Source: Chloroflexota bacterium (lineage in GTDB: Bacteria; Chloroflexota; Dehalococcoidia; SpSt-223). Taken from it: a stretch of 34,368 bases of DNA. The stretch lies in assembly GCA_023512725.1 (NCBI GenBank), contig JAILZB010000013.1, positions 1-34,368 of the forward strand, written 5' to 3'. Of the stretch, positions 16,511-23,005 are shown piece by piece; the stretch's first letter is position 1; every line of letters begins with the position of its first letter. The notes beneath the pieces are model-generated. The model was given only the letters and a program-made list of their open reading frames with translations. It was not told the origin of the DNA and did no database searches. Made by a program: the position numbers and the translations under genes.

Positions 16511-17739
16511 CGGCTGGTGACGAGAGGAGGGCGCGGCACCGCCCCTTCGAAGATGGCAGGGTCGGCAAAGCGCTGGCGGATGGCATCGATCTCGCCGCGC
16601 TCGTAGCAGGCCCGGAACGCGGCGACCACGTCGGGGTCGAACTGGCGCCCTGCGAGCGCGACGATCTCTGCCGCTGCGCGCGCGGAGTCCCAGGGCTCCT
16701 TGTAGGGCCGGCGGGAGGTCAGGGCGTCGTAGACGTCGGCAACCGCGACGATCCGCGCCGCGAGCGGGATCGCTGGGCCCTGCAGCCGGTCGGGGTAGCC
16801 ACTGCCATCCCACTTCTCGTGGTGGTGACGGGCGATCTCGCGGTGGACCCGGAAGGCGGAGCGGTCGCCAAGGATGCGCTCGCCATCGGCCGCGTGGCGC
16901 TCCATGAGTGCGCGCTCCTCGGCAGTGAGCGGCCCGGGCTTCTTGAGGATGGCATCGGGTGTGTAGGCCTTGCCGACGTCGTGGGTGATGCTCGCGGCAC
17001 CGAGGGCAGAGAGGTCTGGCTCCTGGTAGCCGAGCTCGCGCGCGATCGCTTCGCTGTAGTGGCGGATCCGCTGGAGGTGGGCGCCGGTGAAGGAATCGCG
17101 GGCCTCAACCACGGTTGCCAGCATCTCGATGGTGTCCAGGTTCTGCCGTTCGAGGGAGCGGTTGGCGGCTTCAAGGTACTTGCGCCGGCGGTTCAGTTCA
17201 TGGCTGAGCCACCAGACCAGCCCACCGATGGTAAAGAAGAAGGCAAGCCGCACGGGCAGGTTCTGGGCCGTCACGCTCTCCGGGGGGAAGAAGGAAAGGG
17301 TAACCCAGCTGAAGAAGCCGGAGAGAAAGAGGATATAGAGCACCACTCCCACGGGGCCAAAGTGGAAGGCTGCGCCGACGATAAAGAGGAGGAAAACCAG
17401 CCAGAAATCGGCGGTGACGTTGCGCGCGGCAAGGTCTGGCACGGTCAGGGCAGCGCAGCCCATCAGCATCAGGGTATCGAGCATGATGCCGAGGGTGTGG
17501 GCCAGGCGCGGGCGCCGCTCGACCAGGGGGAGCAAAAGCCCAAGGGTGTACAGCTCGACCAGCCCCAGGAGGACCAGCACCCCGATCCAATAGCTCAGGT
17601 TCTGGCGGAAGAGGAAGATTGCGATCGCGACCAGCAGGGGGATGAAGACCCGCGCCACTAGCAACCCCCGCTCGATCGCTAGGGTCACCTCGCGGACGCC
17701 GGTGTCGGCCTGGTAGGCGAAGCGTGGTCGGTCATCCAT
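16507..17739 (-). CDS. Membrane-bound HD-GYP phosphodiesterase
   Basis: Predicted to hydrolyse cyclic di-GMP (or a related cyclic dinucleotide) and so lower second-messenger level. The 410-residue protein has about six membrane segments between residues 24 and 178, a short linker helix (about 180 to 205), and an HD-GYP domain (about 207 to 395). His253-Asp254 (ITHDVGKA) is the metal pair, HHHEKWDGSGYP (305 to 316) carries the GYP signature, and VADVYDALTSRRPYK is also typical. No GGDEF or receiver domain is attached; the membrane part may be a 7TM-like sensor. Start: ATG at 17739. It lies 47 nt downstream of the FecR-like gene, probably in one operon. The stop overlaps the convergent zinc-ribbon gene by 4 nt. 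Confidence 0.92.
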   Translation of the reverse strand: MDDRPRFAYQADTGVREVTLAIERGLLVARVFIPLLVAIAIFLFRQNLSYWIGVLVLLGLVELYTLGLLLPLVERRPRLAHTLGIMLDTLMLMGCAALTVPDLAARNVTADFWLVFLLFIVGAAFHFGPVGVVLYILFLSGFFSWVTLSFFPPESVTAQNLPVRLAFFFTIGGLVWWLSHELNRRRKYLEAANRSLERQNLDTIEMLATVVEARDSFTGAHLQRIRHYSEAIARELGYQEPDLSALGAASITHDVGKAYTPDAILKKPGPLTAEERALMERHAADGERILGDRSAFRVHREIARHHHEKWDGSGYPDRLQGPAIPLAARIVAVADVYDALTSRRPYKEPWDSARAAAEIVALAGRQFDPDVVAAFRACYERGEIDAIRQRFADPAIFEGAVPRPPLVTSR

Positions 17740-17786
17740 CTTGTCCCACCCGCTGGGCCCACTCGCGCACTCCGGCGTGCGCCGCG

Positions 17787-18998
17787 CTATTCGCCGACCA
17801 GGGAGACCCGCCGGACCATGCTCTCATAGTCGTGCCCGCCCGCCACCAGCTCCAGGTACAGGATCTGGCGTGGGGTCGGCAGGCGCGTCATCAGGTCCTG
17901 CTCGTAGACGATCGTTTCCCAGGTGCCCTGCCGGATCGGCATGCCATTGTCGACACGGCTGCGCGCCGGGTTCTCGATGTAAAAGCCACGGACTACTAGC
18001 TCTTCTAATCCTTCGGCAGAGCGGTACTTCAAGCGCACCATCATGGGGTACTCCGAGCCGAGGTTCCCGCCCCCGCCGAGGCTCTGGGCGATGACGTTGA
18101 TTTCCAGCGAAAGCCGCAGCGTCCAGAATTCGCTCACGTCCTGGTTGATCTCCTGACGCAGGAACACTTCGCAGGCCGTGTTCTGGCTGCTCCGCCGGAG
18201 AAAATGGACGTACGGACCGCGCTCGTCGGCCTCGAGCGTCACCTGGGCTGGTGCCGGAGTGAACTCGCGGCAGTAAGTGCTGTCCGGCTCGCGCTCCCAT
18301 CCCTTAAGACCTTCGGAAAAATCCCCATTCCGGATCAGGTCGGTAGCGGCCGGTCGAGGGTCGCTCGGCGTCCGACTGACGACTGTCTGGTACCGCTCGC
18401 GGAGTTCGACCGTCCGCCCCCCGGCGGTGACAAACGCCTGCCCGCGCTCCCGCACCTTGACGAGCGCGGCTGGCTGCCCTGCTACCACCGCGTAGCTCCC
18501 CTCCAGCAGGACGGCACGCCCCTGCTCGAAGGTGACCACGAACTCCGTCCGGCCGCTTGCTGGTCGGGCAACGGCGATCACCGCTTTGCCGCGGCGGACG
18601 GCCAGGCTGACGAAGTTGGTGCGCGGGGCGAAGACGGAAACCAGCAGTCGGCTCAGCTCGATCTCGGACTCGGGTTCGACGCGGACAGTGCTCCCCTCGA
18701 ACAGGGTCAGCAGGGCTCGGCCGACCCGGTCGGTCCGGATGCGGTCGCCCTCCCGCAGGGGTTCGTCCTCATTGAGCACCACCCAGTTCGGGTTGGCGGT
18801 GGAATAGCGGGTGATGGTGCCGCCGATGATCGTGTCCAGGTGGGCGTCGTAGGCCTGGGTGGCGCTCGCCTGATACCAGCGCAGGCCGAGCACCGTACCC
18901 AGGCAGAGCAGGCAGAAAATGCCGAAGGCGACCCAGATGATGAACCAGGCGAGACGGTCTGGATTACGTCGCAGCTGGGTTGAGGAAAGGGTCGCCAC
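17787..18998 (-). CDS. FecR-like membrane-anchored envelope protein
   Basis: Function unknown, probably envelope sensing or structure. The 403-residue protein (counted from GTG 18998) has a short cytoplasmic N-terminus and one membrane helix (about 18 to 40, FIIWVAFGIFCLLCLGTVLG). An outer FecR-like domain follows (about 55 to 190, with EPLREGDRIRTDRVGRALLT and then LFEGSTVRVEPESEIEL). The C-terminal jelly-roll, carbohydrate-binding-like domain (about 225 to 403) opens with RNGDFSEGLKGWE. I chose GTG 18998 because a promoter with 17-nt spacing puts transcription start exactly on this codon. ATG 19043 would lie upstream of that start, within the inverted repeat and -35 region. The HD-GYP gene follows after 47 nt. 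A sigma/anti-sigma role is not supported, as no sigma factor adjoins. Confidence 0.8.
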   Translation of the reverse strand: MATLSSTQLRRNPDRLAWFIIWVAFGIFCLLCLGTVLGLRWYQASATQAYDAHLDTIIGGTITRYSTANPNWVVLNEDEPLREGDRIRTDRVGRALLTLFEGSTVRVEPESEIELSRLLVSVFAPRTNFVSLAVRRGKAVIAVARPASGRTEFVVTFEQGRAVLLEGSYAVVAGQPAALVKVRERGQAFVTAGGRTVELRERYQTVVSRTPSDPRPAATDLIRNGDFSEGLKGWEREPDSTYCREFTPAPAQVTLEADERGPYVHFLRRSSQNTACEVFLRQEINQDVSEFWTLRLSLEINVIAQSLGGGGNLGSEYPMMVRLKYRSAEGLEELVVRGFYIENPARSRVDNGMPIRQGTWETIVYEQDLMTRLPTPRQILYLELVAGGHDYESMVRRVSLVGE

Positions 18999-19004
18999 GC
19001 GGGA

Positions 19005-19033
19005 GTTATAGTGCCCTACCCAGGCAGGATCAA
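19005..19033 (-). promoter_or_regulatory. Promoter of the FecR-like gene, predicted leaderless
   Basis: On the minus strand TTGATC (19033 to 19028) and TATAAC (19010 to 19005) are 17 nt apart. The expected start, 7 nt past the -10, is 18998, the first base of the GTG start codon. No SD precedes that codon, in agreement with a leaderless mRNA. Confidence 0.6.
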
Positions 19034-19058
19034 CGAAATGCACCCTGCCTGGGTAGGG
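19014..19058. promoter_or_regulatory. 15-bp perfect inverted repeat over the FecR-like promoter
   Basis: CCCTACCCAGGCAGG (19014 to 19028) and its exact reverse complement (19044 to 19058) flank a 15-nt loop. One arm fills the spacer between -35 and -10 of the FecR-like gene, so it may be an operator. It also lies 14 nt past the stop of the KGG gene and could be its terminator hairpin, although no T-run follows. Confidence 0.6.
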
Positions 19059-19072
19059 TGCGAGCGAGGGGG

Positions 19073-19366
19073 TTAGCTGGTGGGTTCGATCGTCTTGCTG
19101 CGGCCTTCCCAGCGCTTCTTGCCGATGGCGCTGTAGTAGTCGGCCCCGTACTTCTCCTTGACGGCCGTGCCGCCCTTGTGGCCGATCCGGAGGTAGTGGT
19201 CCGCACCGTGGCGGGACTTGACAGTGTTCCCTCCCTTGCGGCCGATCTCGACATAAAACTCGGTGCCTTTCTTCGCGGCGAGGGCGCGGCCGCCTTTCCG
19301 GCCCATTTCGCGGAAGCGCTCGCTGGCGGTGCCTTCGGTGCTGCTGGTGTTCGGGTCCTCAGCCAT
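19073..19366 (-). CDS. KGG-repeat stress-induced protein
   Basis: A 97-residue, highly charged, soluble protein of the KGG (stress-induced acidophilic repeat) type. Related proteins such as GsiB and Con-10 accumulate in stress or dormancy. Repeats of about 21 residues are visible: MGRKGGRALAAKKGTEFYVE, IGRKGGNTVKSRHGADHYLR, IGHKGGTAVKEKYGADYYSA and a degenerate IGKKRWEGRSK. The first 18 residues are Ser/Thr/Glu-rich. Molecular function is not known; a hydrophilin-like protective role is the usual idea. The start ATG at 19366 is preceded by GGGAGAG. A near-consensus promoter lies some 215 nt upstream (19587 to 19615), which gives a long leader with stable hairpins and suggests control of expression at the RNA level. 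Confidence 0.88.
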   Translation of the reverse strand: MAEDPNTSSTEGTASERFREMGRKGGRALAAKKGTEFYVEIGRKGGNTVKSRHGADHYLRIGHKGGTAVKEKYGADYYSAIGKKRWEGRSKTIEPTS

Positions 19367-19580
19367 GCTTCTCTCCCGCAGAATTCCGCCGGCTCACTCC
19401 GAAGAGAGGACCCGTCTCACGAACGCCGAGCACGACCGCCGGAGCGGTCGCCAGAGCACCTTCAAGAGGTTCGCCCGGGAAGTCGGCTCGTGGCGCGTCG
19501 GGTCCCCGCGTCGAGGCGCGTCGGCTCGGCGATCCTGTACGAACGGTCCAGTCCCGCCCGGACTGGACTGCCCGCTCGCC
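19367..19580 (-). other. Structured 5' leader of the KGG gene
   Basis: Predicted untranslated leader of about 214 nt. Stems seen by eye: GTCCAGTC/GACTGGAC with a 7-nt loop (19546 to 19568), CGACCGC/GCGGTCG with a 4-nt loop (19433 to 19450), and a short C(TTCG)G tetraloop stem around 19398 to 19416 near the SD. No known riboswitch class fits. No coding frame with good bias is seen here. Confidence 0.45.
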
Positions 19581-19586
19581 TGCTGC

Positions 19587-19615
19587 ATTATAGGCACCCC
19601 CGGCCAACTGGTCAA
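19587..19615 (-). promoter_or_regulatory. Strong sigma-70-type promoter for the KGG gene
   Basis: On the minus strand TTGACC (19615 to 19610, 5 of 6) and TATAAT (19592 to 19587, 6 of 6) are 17 nt apart. This is the best promoter in the window. Predicted start is about 19580. Confidence 0.7.
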
Positions 19616-19637
19616 ATGCTCACGCCCCGCCTACGAT
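19609..19637 (+). promoter_or_regulatory. Candidate promoter of the M24 peptidase gene
   Basis: TGGTCA (19609 to 19614, 4 of 6) and TACGAT (19632 to 19637, 5 of 6) are 17 nt apart. The -35 shares bases with the -35 of the divergent KGG promoter. The expected start near 19644 touches the palindrome at 19645. Confidence 0.4.
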
Positions 19638-19644
19638 CGGGGTG

Positions 19645-19664
19645 CCTTCCTGCTAGCAGGAAGG
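19645..19664. promoter_or_regulatory. 20-bp perfect palindrome before the M24 peptidase
   Basis: CCTTCCTGCT followed directly by its reverse complement AGCAGGAAGG, with no spacer. It lies at the expected transcription start, and GGAGAGGAGGGG (SD region) follows at once. A dimeric regulator site is likely; the lack of a loop argues against a plain hairpin terminator. Confidence 0.6.
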
Positions 19665-19677
19665 GGAGAGGAGGGGC

Positions 19678-20898
19678 ATGAGCCTCGACCGCCTCCACCA
19701 GGCGCTTGCCGAGAGCGACTGCTCGGGCTGGCTCCTGGTGGACTTCCGGGGGAGCAACCCGCTGGCGCGCCGCGCCCTGGGCCTGGACCCAACCCGGCTG
19801 ACCACTCGCCGCTGGTACTACTTCGTCCCCCGCCAGGGGGAGCCCGTCAAGCTGGTGAGCGCGGTTGAGCCGACTGCACTGGCTGACCTGCCCGGCCAAA
19901 CCCGCCTCTACCGCAGCTGGCAGGAACGGGAAAGCGCGCTCGCGCTGCTCCTGGCTGGCCAGACGCGCGTTGCGCTCGAATATTCGCCGCGCGGAGCGAA
20001 CCCAGCGGTCGCATGGGTCGATGCAGGGACCGTCGAACTGGTCCGCTCGTTCGGGGTCGAGGTGGTCTCATCGGAGGACCTGCTCCAGCGGGTGCTCGCG
20101 CGCTGGTCCTCGCAGCAGATCGCCCAGCACCGCGAGGCGGCGCGGCGGTTGCTCGCCCTGCGCGACCGGGCCTTCGCTCGCCTCCGCGCGGCGGCGCGCG
20201 CTGGCGAGCCGCTCACGGACTGGCAGCTCCAGCAGGAGCTCCTGGCCTGGCAGGCTGCCAGCGGGCTGGTCGCCGACCACCCGCCCATTGTTGCCACCGA
20301 CAGCAACACCGCCAACCCGCACTTTCAGCCCACGGCCGCTCGCCAGACGCCGATCCTCCCCGGTGCCATCGTGCTGATCGACTGCTGGGGCAAGCTGGCC
20401 GAGCCCGGTGCCGTCTATGCCGATTTCACCTGGATGGCCGCCGTGAGCGAACGGGTGCCAGCACGGGCGGCGGCGCTCTTCGCGCTCGTGGCTGCTGCGC
20501 GCGATGCTGCCATCGCCTTCTTGACCCGAGCGGTGGAGGCTGGCCAGCCAGTGCGTGGCTTCGAAGTCGACCGGGCTGCTCGCCAGGTGATCGAACGGGC
20601 GGGGTATGGCGCGGCGTTCGTCCATCGGACAGGGCACAATCTGGGGGAAGAGGTGCATGGTGAGGGGGTCAATCTCGATGACCTCGAGACCCACGATGAG
20701 CGTCAACTCCTGCCTGGCACGGCGGTCTCGGTCGAGCCTGGGATCTACCTGGAAGACCTGGGCGTACGGAGCGAGGTGAACGTGATCGTCCATGCTGACC
20801 GGGTCGAAGTGACCGGCGACCCTCAGCCGGCCCTGGTGGCGCTTCTGGCCCCCGACAATGCGGGCGCCAGCCAGCCCGCGTCCCCGCCTCGCCCGTGA
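19678..20898 (+). CDS. M24-family metallopeptidase (Xaa-Pro aminopeptidase-like)
   Basis: Probably a cytosolic proline dipeptidase or aminopeptidase. The 406-residue protein has a creatinase-like N-terminal domain (about 1 to 140) and the pita-bread catalytic domain (about 147 to 390). The five metal ligands can be placed: Asp235 (IVLIDCWGK), Asp249 (YADFTW), His320 (RTGHNLG), Glu353 (SVEPGIY) and Glu366 (RSEVNV). The region between the two Asp residues reads CWGKLAEPGAVYA instead of the common GxxxxGYxS pattern, so substrate specificity may differ. Start: ATG at 19678 with GGAGGGG 3 to 8 nt upstream. A 20-bp palindrome stands right in front of the SD and suggests a specific regulator. C-terminal tail is Ala/Pro-rich and probably disordered. 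Confidence 0.9.
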   Translation: MSLDRLHQALAESDCSGWLLVDFRGSNPLARRALGLDPTRLTTRRWYYFVPRQGEPVKLVSAVEPTALADLPGQTRLYRSWQERESALALLLAGQTRVALEYSPRGANPAVAWVDAGTVELVRSFGVEVVSSEDLLQRVLARWSSQQIAQHREAARRLLALRDRAFARLRAAARAGEPLTDWQLQQELLAWQAASGLVADHPPIVATDSNTANPHFQPTAARQTPILPGAIVLIDCWGKLAEPGAVYADFTWMAAVSERVPARAAALFALVAAARDAAIAFLTRAVEAGQPVRGFEVDRAARQVIERAGYGAAFVHRTGHNLGEEVHGEGVNLDDLETHDERQLLPGTAVSVEPGIYLEDLGVRSEVNVIVHADRVEVTGDPQPALVALLAPDNAGASQPASPPRP

Positions 20899-21117
20899 GC
20901 GGACGCTGCTACAGGGTTTGAGGCGGCGAAGCCGAGCAGGCCGGGGGAAGAGGCTCCGCTAGCAGTCGGGGAACGTAGCCGCCAGCCTGGGGTGCCGGGA
21001 GGACGCCCGAGACTGCCCCACGGTGAGGCGGGCACGGCTGGCGCTGGGCTGGCGCACCGGCAAGGACCGCCAATCGAGCGGCCGCCGGGAGCGAGGAAGA
21101 GCACGCGCGCGTTCTGC
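20899..21117. other. GC-rich spacer without a recognisable gene
   Basis: About 220 nt between the M24 peptidase and the HEPN/MNT pair. Both strands were read for tRNA, SRP RNA, RNase P RNA and cobalamin-riboswitch signatures and none was found. Several GC-rich short stems are possible (for example TGGGG/CCCCA around 20990 to 21022) but none is convincing. Confidence 0.3.
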
Positions 21118-21179
21118 TATGCTGACCTACGGGGTGACGGGGGCACTGAAGCGCGTGTGCCCGCGCTCCTAGGTCAGCA
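21116..21179 (+). promoter_or_regulatory. Extended -10 and nested inverted repeat before the HEPN/MNT pair
   Basis: TGCTATGCT (extended -10, TATGCT at 21118 to 21123) overlaps the arm TGCTGACCTA (21120 to 21129). Its exact reverse complement TAGGTCAGCA lies at 21170 to 21179. Inside the 40-nt interval GGGCAC (21141 to 21146) and GTGCCC (21157 to 21162) form a second stem. This could be an RNA hairpin in the leader or an operator pair. Confidence 0.5.
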
Positions 21180-21196
21180 CCGCCGAGGACGTCGTG

Positions 21197-21586
21197 ATGC
21201 CAGCACGTGCCCAGGACTGGTTGGGTCAGGCGCTGCGGGACCTCGAACAGGCAGAAGACTCTCGCCGTGCTGATCGGCACGAGTGGTCGTGCTTTGCCGC
21301 TCACCAGGCGGCCGAGAAGGCGGTGAAGGCGCTGCATCTGCACTTGGGCCAGGAGGCTTGGGGGCACGTGGTCGCTCGGCTGTTGCGTGAACTGCCGGCG
21401 AGCATCTCCGTGCCACCAGAGCTGGTCGAAAAGGCGCGCGTGCTCGATGGGTTTTATATCCCCACGCGGTATCCCAACAGCCACCCTGAGGGGGCGCCCT
21501 TTGAGCATTATGGGTCACTCCAGAGCGGTGAGGCAGTCCAGTATGCCCGTGCGATCATCGCGTTCGTCCGTGCTCAGATGGCCTGA
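21197..21586 (+). CDS. HEPN-domain protein, putative toxin of a HEPN/MNT pair
   Basis: A 129-residue all-helical protein of the HEPN superfamily, many members of which are metal-independent RNases acting as toxins beside an MNT nucleotidyltransferase. N-terminal DWLGQALRDLEQAE and AAHQAAEKAVKALHLHLG are the usual HEPN helix 1 and 2 signatures. The R-x4-H RNase motif is present as Arg91-YPNS-His96. The Tyr that follows in HepT-type RX4HXY motifs, which is AMPylated by MntA, is absent at that place. ATG 21197 follows GAGG at 21184 to 21187; a GTG directly before it is possible. The MNT gene overlaps its end by 17 nt. Role as toxin is inferred from family and pairing. Confidence 0.85.
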   Translation: MPARAQDWLGQALRDLEQAEDSRRADRHEWSCFAAHQAAEKAVKALHLHLGQEAWGHVVARLLRELPASISVPPELVEKARVLDGFYIPTRYPNSHPEGAPFEHYGSLQSGEAVQYARAIIAFVRAQMA

Positions 21587-21953
21587 CGCCGCAGCAGTGC
21601 ATCAGGCAGCGGCCCGCTGGGCGGAAGCCGTTGTCCGTCGCTCTCCCCAGGTGCGACGGGTCGGGTACTTCGGCTCATACGCCCGTGGCGATTGGGGGGT
21701 CGGGAGCGACCTCGACCTTCTCCTGGTCGTCGACCAGTCGGACCAGCCCTTCACCCGCCGGGCCGCGGAGTGGGATGTCACCCAGCTGCCTGTTCCCGCC
21801 GACTTGCTGGTCTACACCGTAGCGGAGTGGGAGGCGCTGCTCCGCGAGGGGCGGTTCGGCCAGACCCTCGCTCGCGAGGTCGTCTGGCTCTACCCGGCGG
21901 GCTGCGCCACCGGGCAAAAGGCGTCGCCAGATTCCTGTCCCGGTCAGGGGTAA
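21570..21953 (+). CDS. MNT-type minimal nucleotidyltransferase, putative antitoxin
   Basis: A 127-residue protein with a pol-beta-type nucleotidyltransferase domain. The G-S-x10-D-x-D signature is complete (Gly35, Ser36, Asp47, Asp49, within VGYFGSYARGDWGVGSDLDL), so it should bind metal and NTP. The later segment VPADLLVYTVAEWEALLREG is usual for this group. In characterised HEPN/MNT pairs the MNT partner silences the HEPN RNase, in some cases by adding AMP. The start GTG 21570 lies inside the HEPN gene (17-nt overlap), which fits the family N-terminus VLRWPDAAAVHQAA. The last 18 residues after WLYPAG look non-conserved. A hairpin follows at once after the stop. Confidence 0.85.
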   Translation: MLRWPDAAAVHQAAARWAEAVVRRSPQVRRVGYFGSYARGDWGVGSDLDLLLVVDQSDQPFTRRAAEWDVTQLPVPADLLVYTVAEWEALLREGRFGQTLAREVVWLYPAGCATGQKASPDSCPGQG

Positions 21954-21954
21954 G

Positions 21955-21976
21955 CCGCACAGGCGTCCGCGTGCGG
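21955..21976 (+). terminator. Hairpin after the MNT gene
   Basis: CCGCAC and GTGCGG pair perfectly around a 10-nt loop, beginning 2 nt after the stop codon. There is no T-run. Confidence 0.4.
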
Positions 21977-22027
21977 TCCCGGCGGTCGCTCGCGGGGAGC
22001 CTCCACCGGCAGGCCGCGCCGACCCTC

Positions 22028-22056
22028 TTGTTCCCCCCAGACCGATCGCCCATACT
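22028..22056 (+). promoter_or_regulatory. Candidate promoter of the enoyl-CoA hydratase gene
   Basis: TTGTTC (22028 to 22033, 3 of 6) and CATACT (22051 to 22056, 4 of 6) are spaced by 17 nt, with a start near 22063 and a 36-nt leader. Confidence 0.3.
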
Positions 22057-22098
22057 GGGCCAGCGGGTGGGCTGAGGGGACGTTTCCAGGAGGGCGCA

Positions 22099-22899
22099 AT
22101 GGTGGACCCGAGCAGCTACCAGCACCTGCTTATTGAGGTGAGCGACGGCGTTGCCCTGGTGCGGATGAACCGGCCGGAGAAGCTGAACGCCTTCAACGCG
22201 GTGATGGGGCGGGAACTCTTGCGGCTGCCGGCGGAACTACGCGAGGACCCGGCAGTGCGCGTGGTGGTGCTGACTGGGGTCGGGCGAGGGTTCTGCGCTG
22301 GGGTCGATATCACCGAACCGCGCGGGGAAGACAACCCGTTCCACCGTGACCGGCTCGATGAGCTGGGCTACAGTGGCCGCTTACCGCTCGCCTGGTACGA
22401 GATCGACAAGCCGACCATCGCTGCCGTGAACGGCGTGGCGGCGGGGGGTGGCCTCTGTCTTGCCCTGATGCAGGACCTGCGGATCATCGCCCGTTCGGCT
22501 CGCCTGATCCCGATGTTCATCCAGCGCGGGCTGGCACCCGAGGTCGGGGCAAGCTGGTTTGCCGTCCACCTGCTCGGCCTGCCGCGTGCCCTCGAATGGT
22601 TTCTCACCGGCGACGAAATCACGGGCGAGCGGGCGGCGGAGATTGGCGCTGCCCACGCCGTCGTCGACGATGCGGAGGTGCTGCCGCGCGCCCTGGAACT
22701 GGCGCGAAAGCTGGCGGCCGGGCCTCCCATCGCCCTGCGCATGACGCGGCGCTCGCTCTACCACGCCCTGACCCATTCGCTCCGCGACCATCTCCCCTAC
22801 GAAGCGGTCAACCTTGCGATCACTCAGGCAACGGAAGATGCTGTGGAAGGCCGGCGGGCCGTCCGCGAGCGCCGGAAGCCCGTGTTCGTCGGACGCTAG
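22099..22899 (+). CDS. Enoyl-CoA hydratase/isomerase (crotonase) family protein
   Basis: A 266-residue cytosolic crotonase-fold enzyme that acts on an acyl-CoA. The oxyanion-hole segments are FCAGVD (65 to 70) and GVAAGGGL (112 to 119). MNRPEKLNAFN (23 to 33) is the family N-terminal motif. Of the two glutamates of true hydratases, Glu148 (LAPEVG) may fit the second; the first position, just after the AGGGLCLA helix, is not obviously Glu. Hydratase, isomerase or another crotonase reaction is therefore possible. Start: ATG at 22099 behind AGGAGGGCGCA. Its possible promoter is at 22028 to 22056. No thiolase or acyl-CoA dehydrogenase gene lies nearby. Confidence 0.88.
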   Translation: MVDPSSYQHLLIEVSDGVALVRMNRPEKLNAFNAVMGRELLRLPAELREDPAVRVVVLTGVGRGFCAGVDITEPRGEDNPFHRDRLDELGYSGRLPLAWYEIDKPTIAAVNGVAAGGGLCLALMQDLRIIARSARLIPMFIQRGLAPEVGASWFAVHLLGLPRALEWFLTGDEITGERAAEIGAAHAVVDDAEVLPRALELARKLAAGPPIALRMTRRSLYHALTHSLRDHLPYEAVNLAITQATEDAVEGRRAVRERRKPVFVGR

Positions 22900-23005
22900 G
22901 GTGGCGATGCCCCCATGGCGTGGCTGGTCACGGCGGGGCCCAGGGCGTGCCGGGCAGCTGGGCACGGCCAGGGGCCAGCCGACGGCGGCAGGAGGTCGGC
23001 GGTCG

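Noticed and set aside
19200-19235. TTGACA on the plus strand within the KGG gene
   Set aside because: It lies in coding DNA, no -10 box stands at 16 to 18 nt, and no plus-strand gene follows.
20899-21117. Structured non-coding RNA (SRP RNA, RNase P, riboswitch)
   Set aside because: GC-rich and able to fold, but none of the conserved core sequences of these RNAs could be found on either strand.
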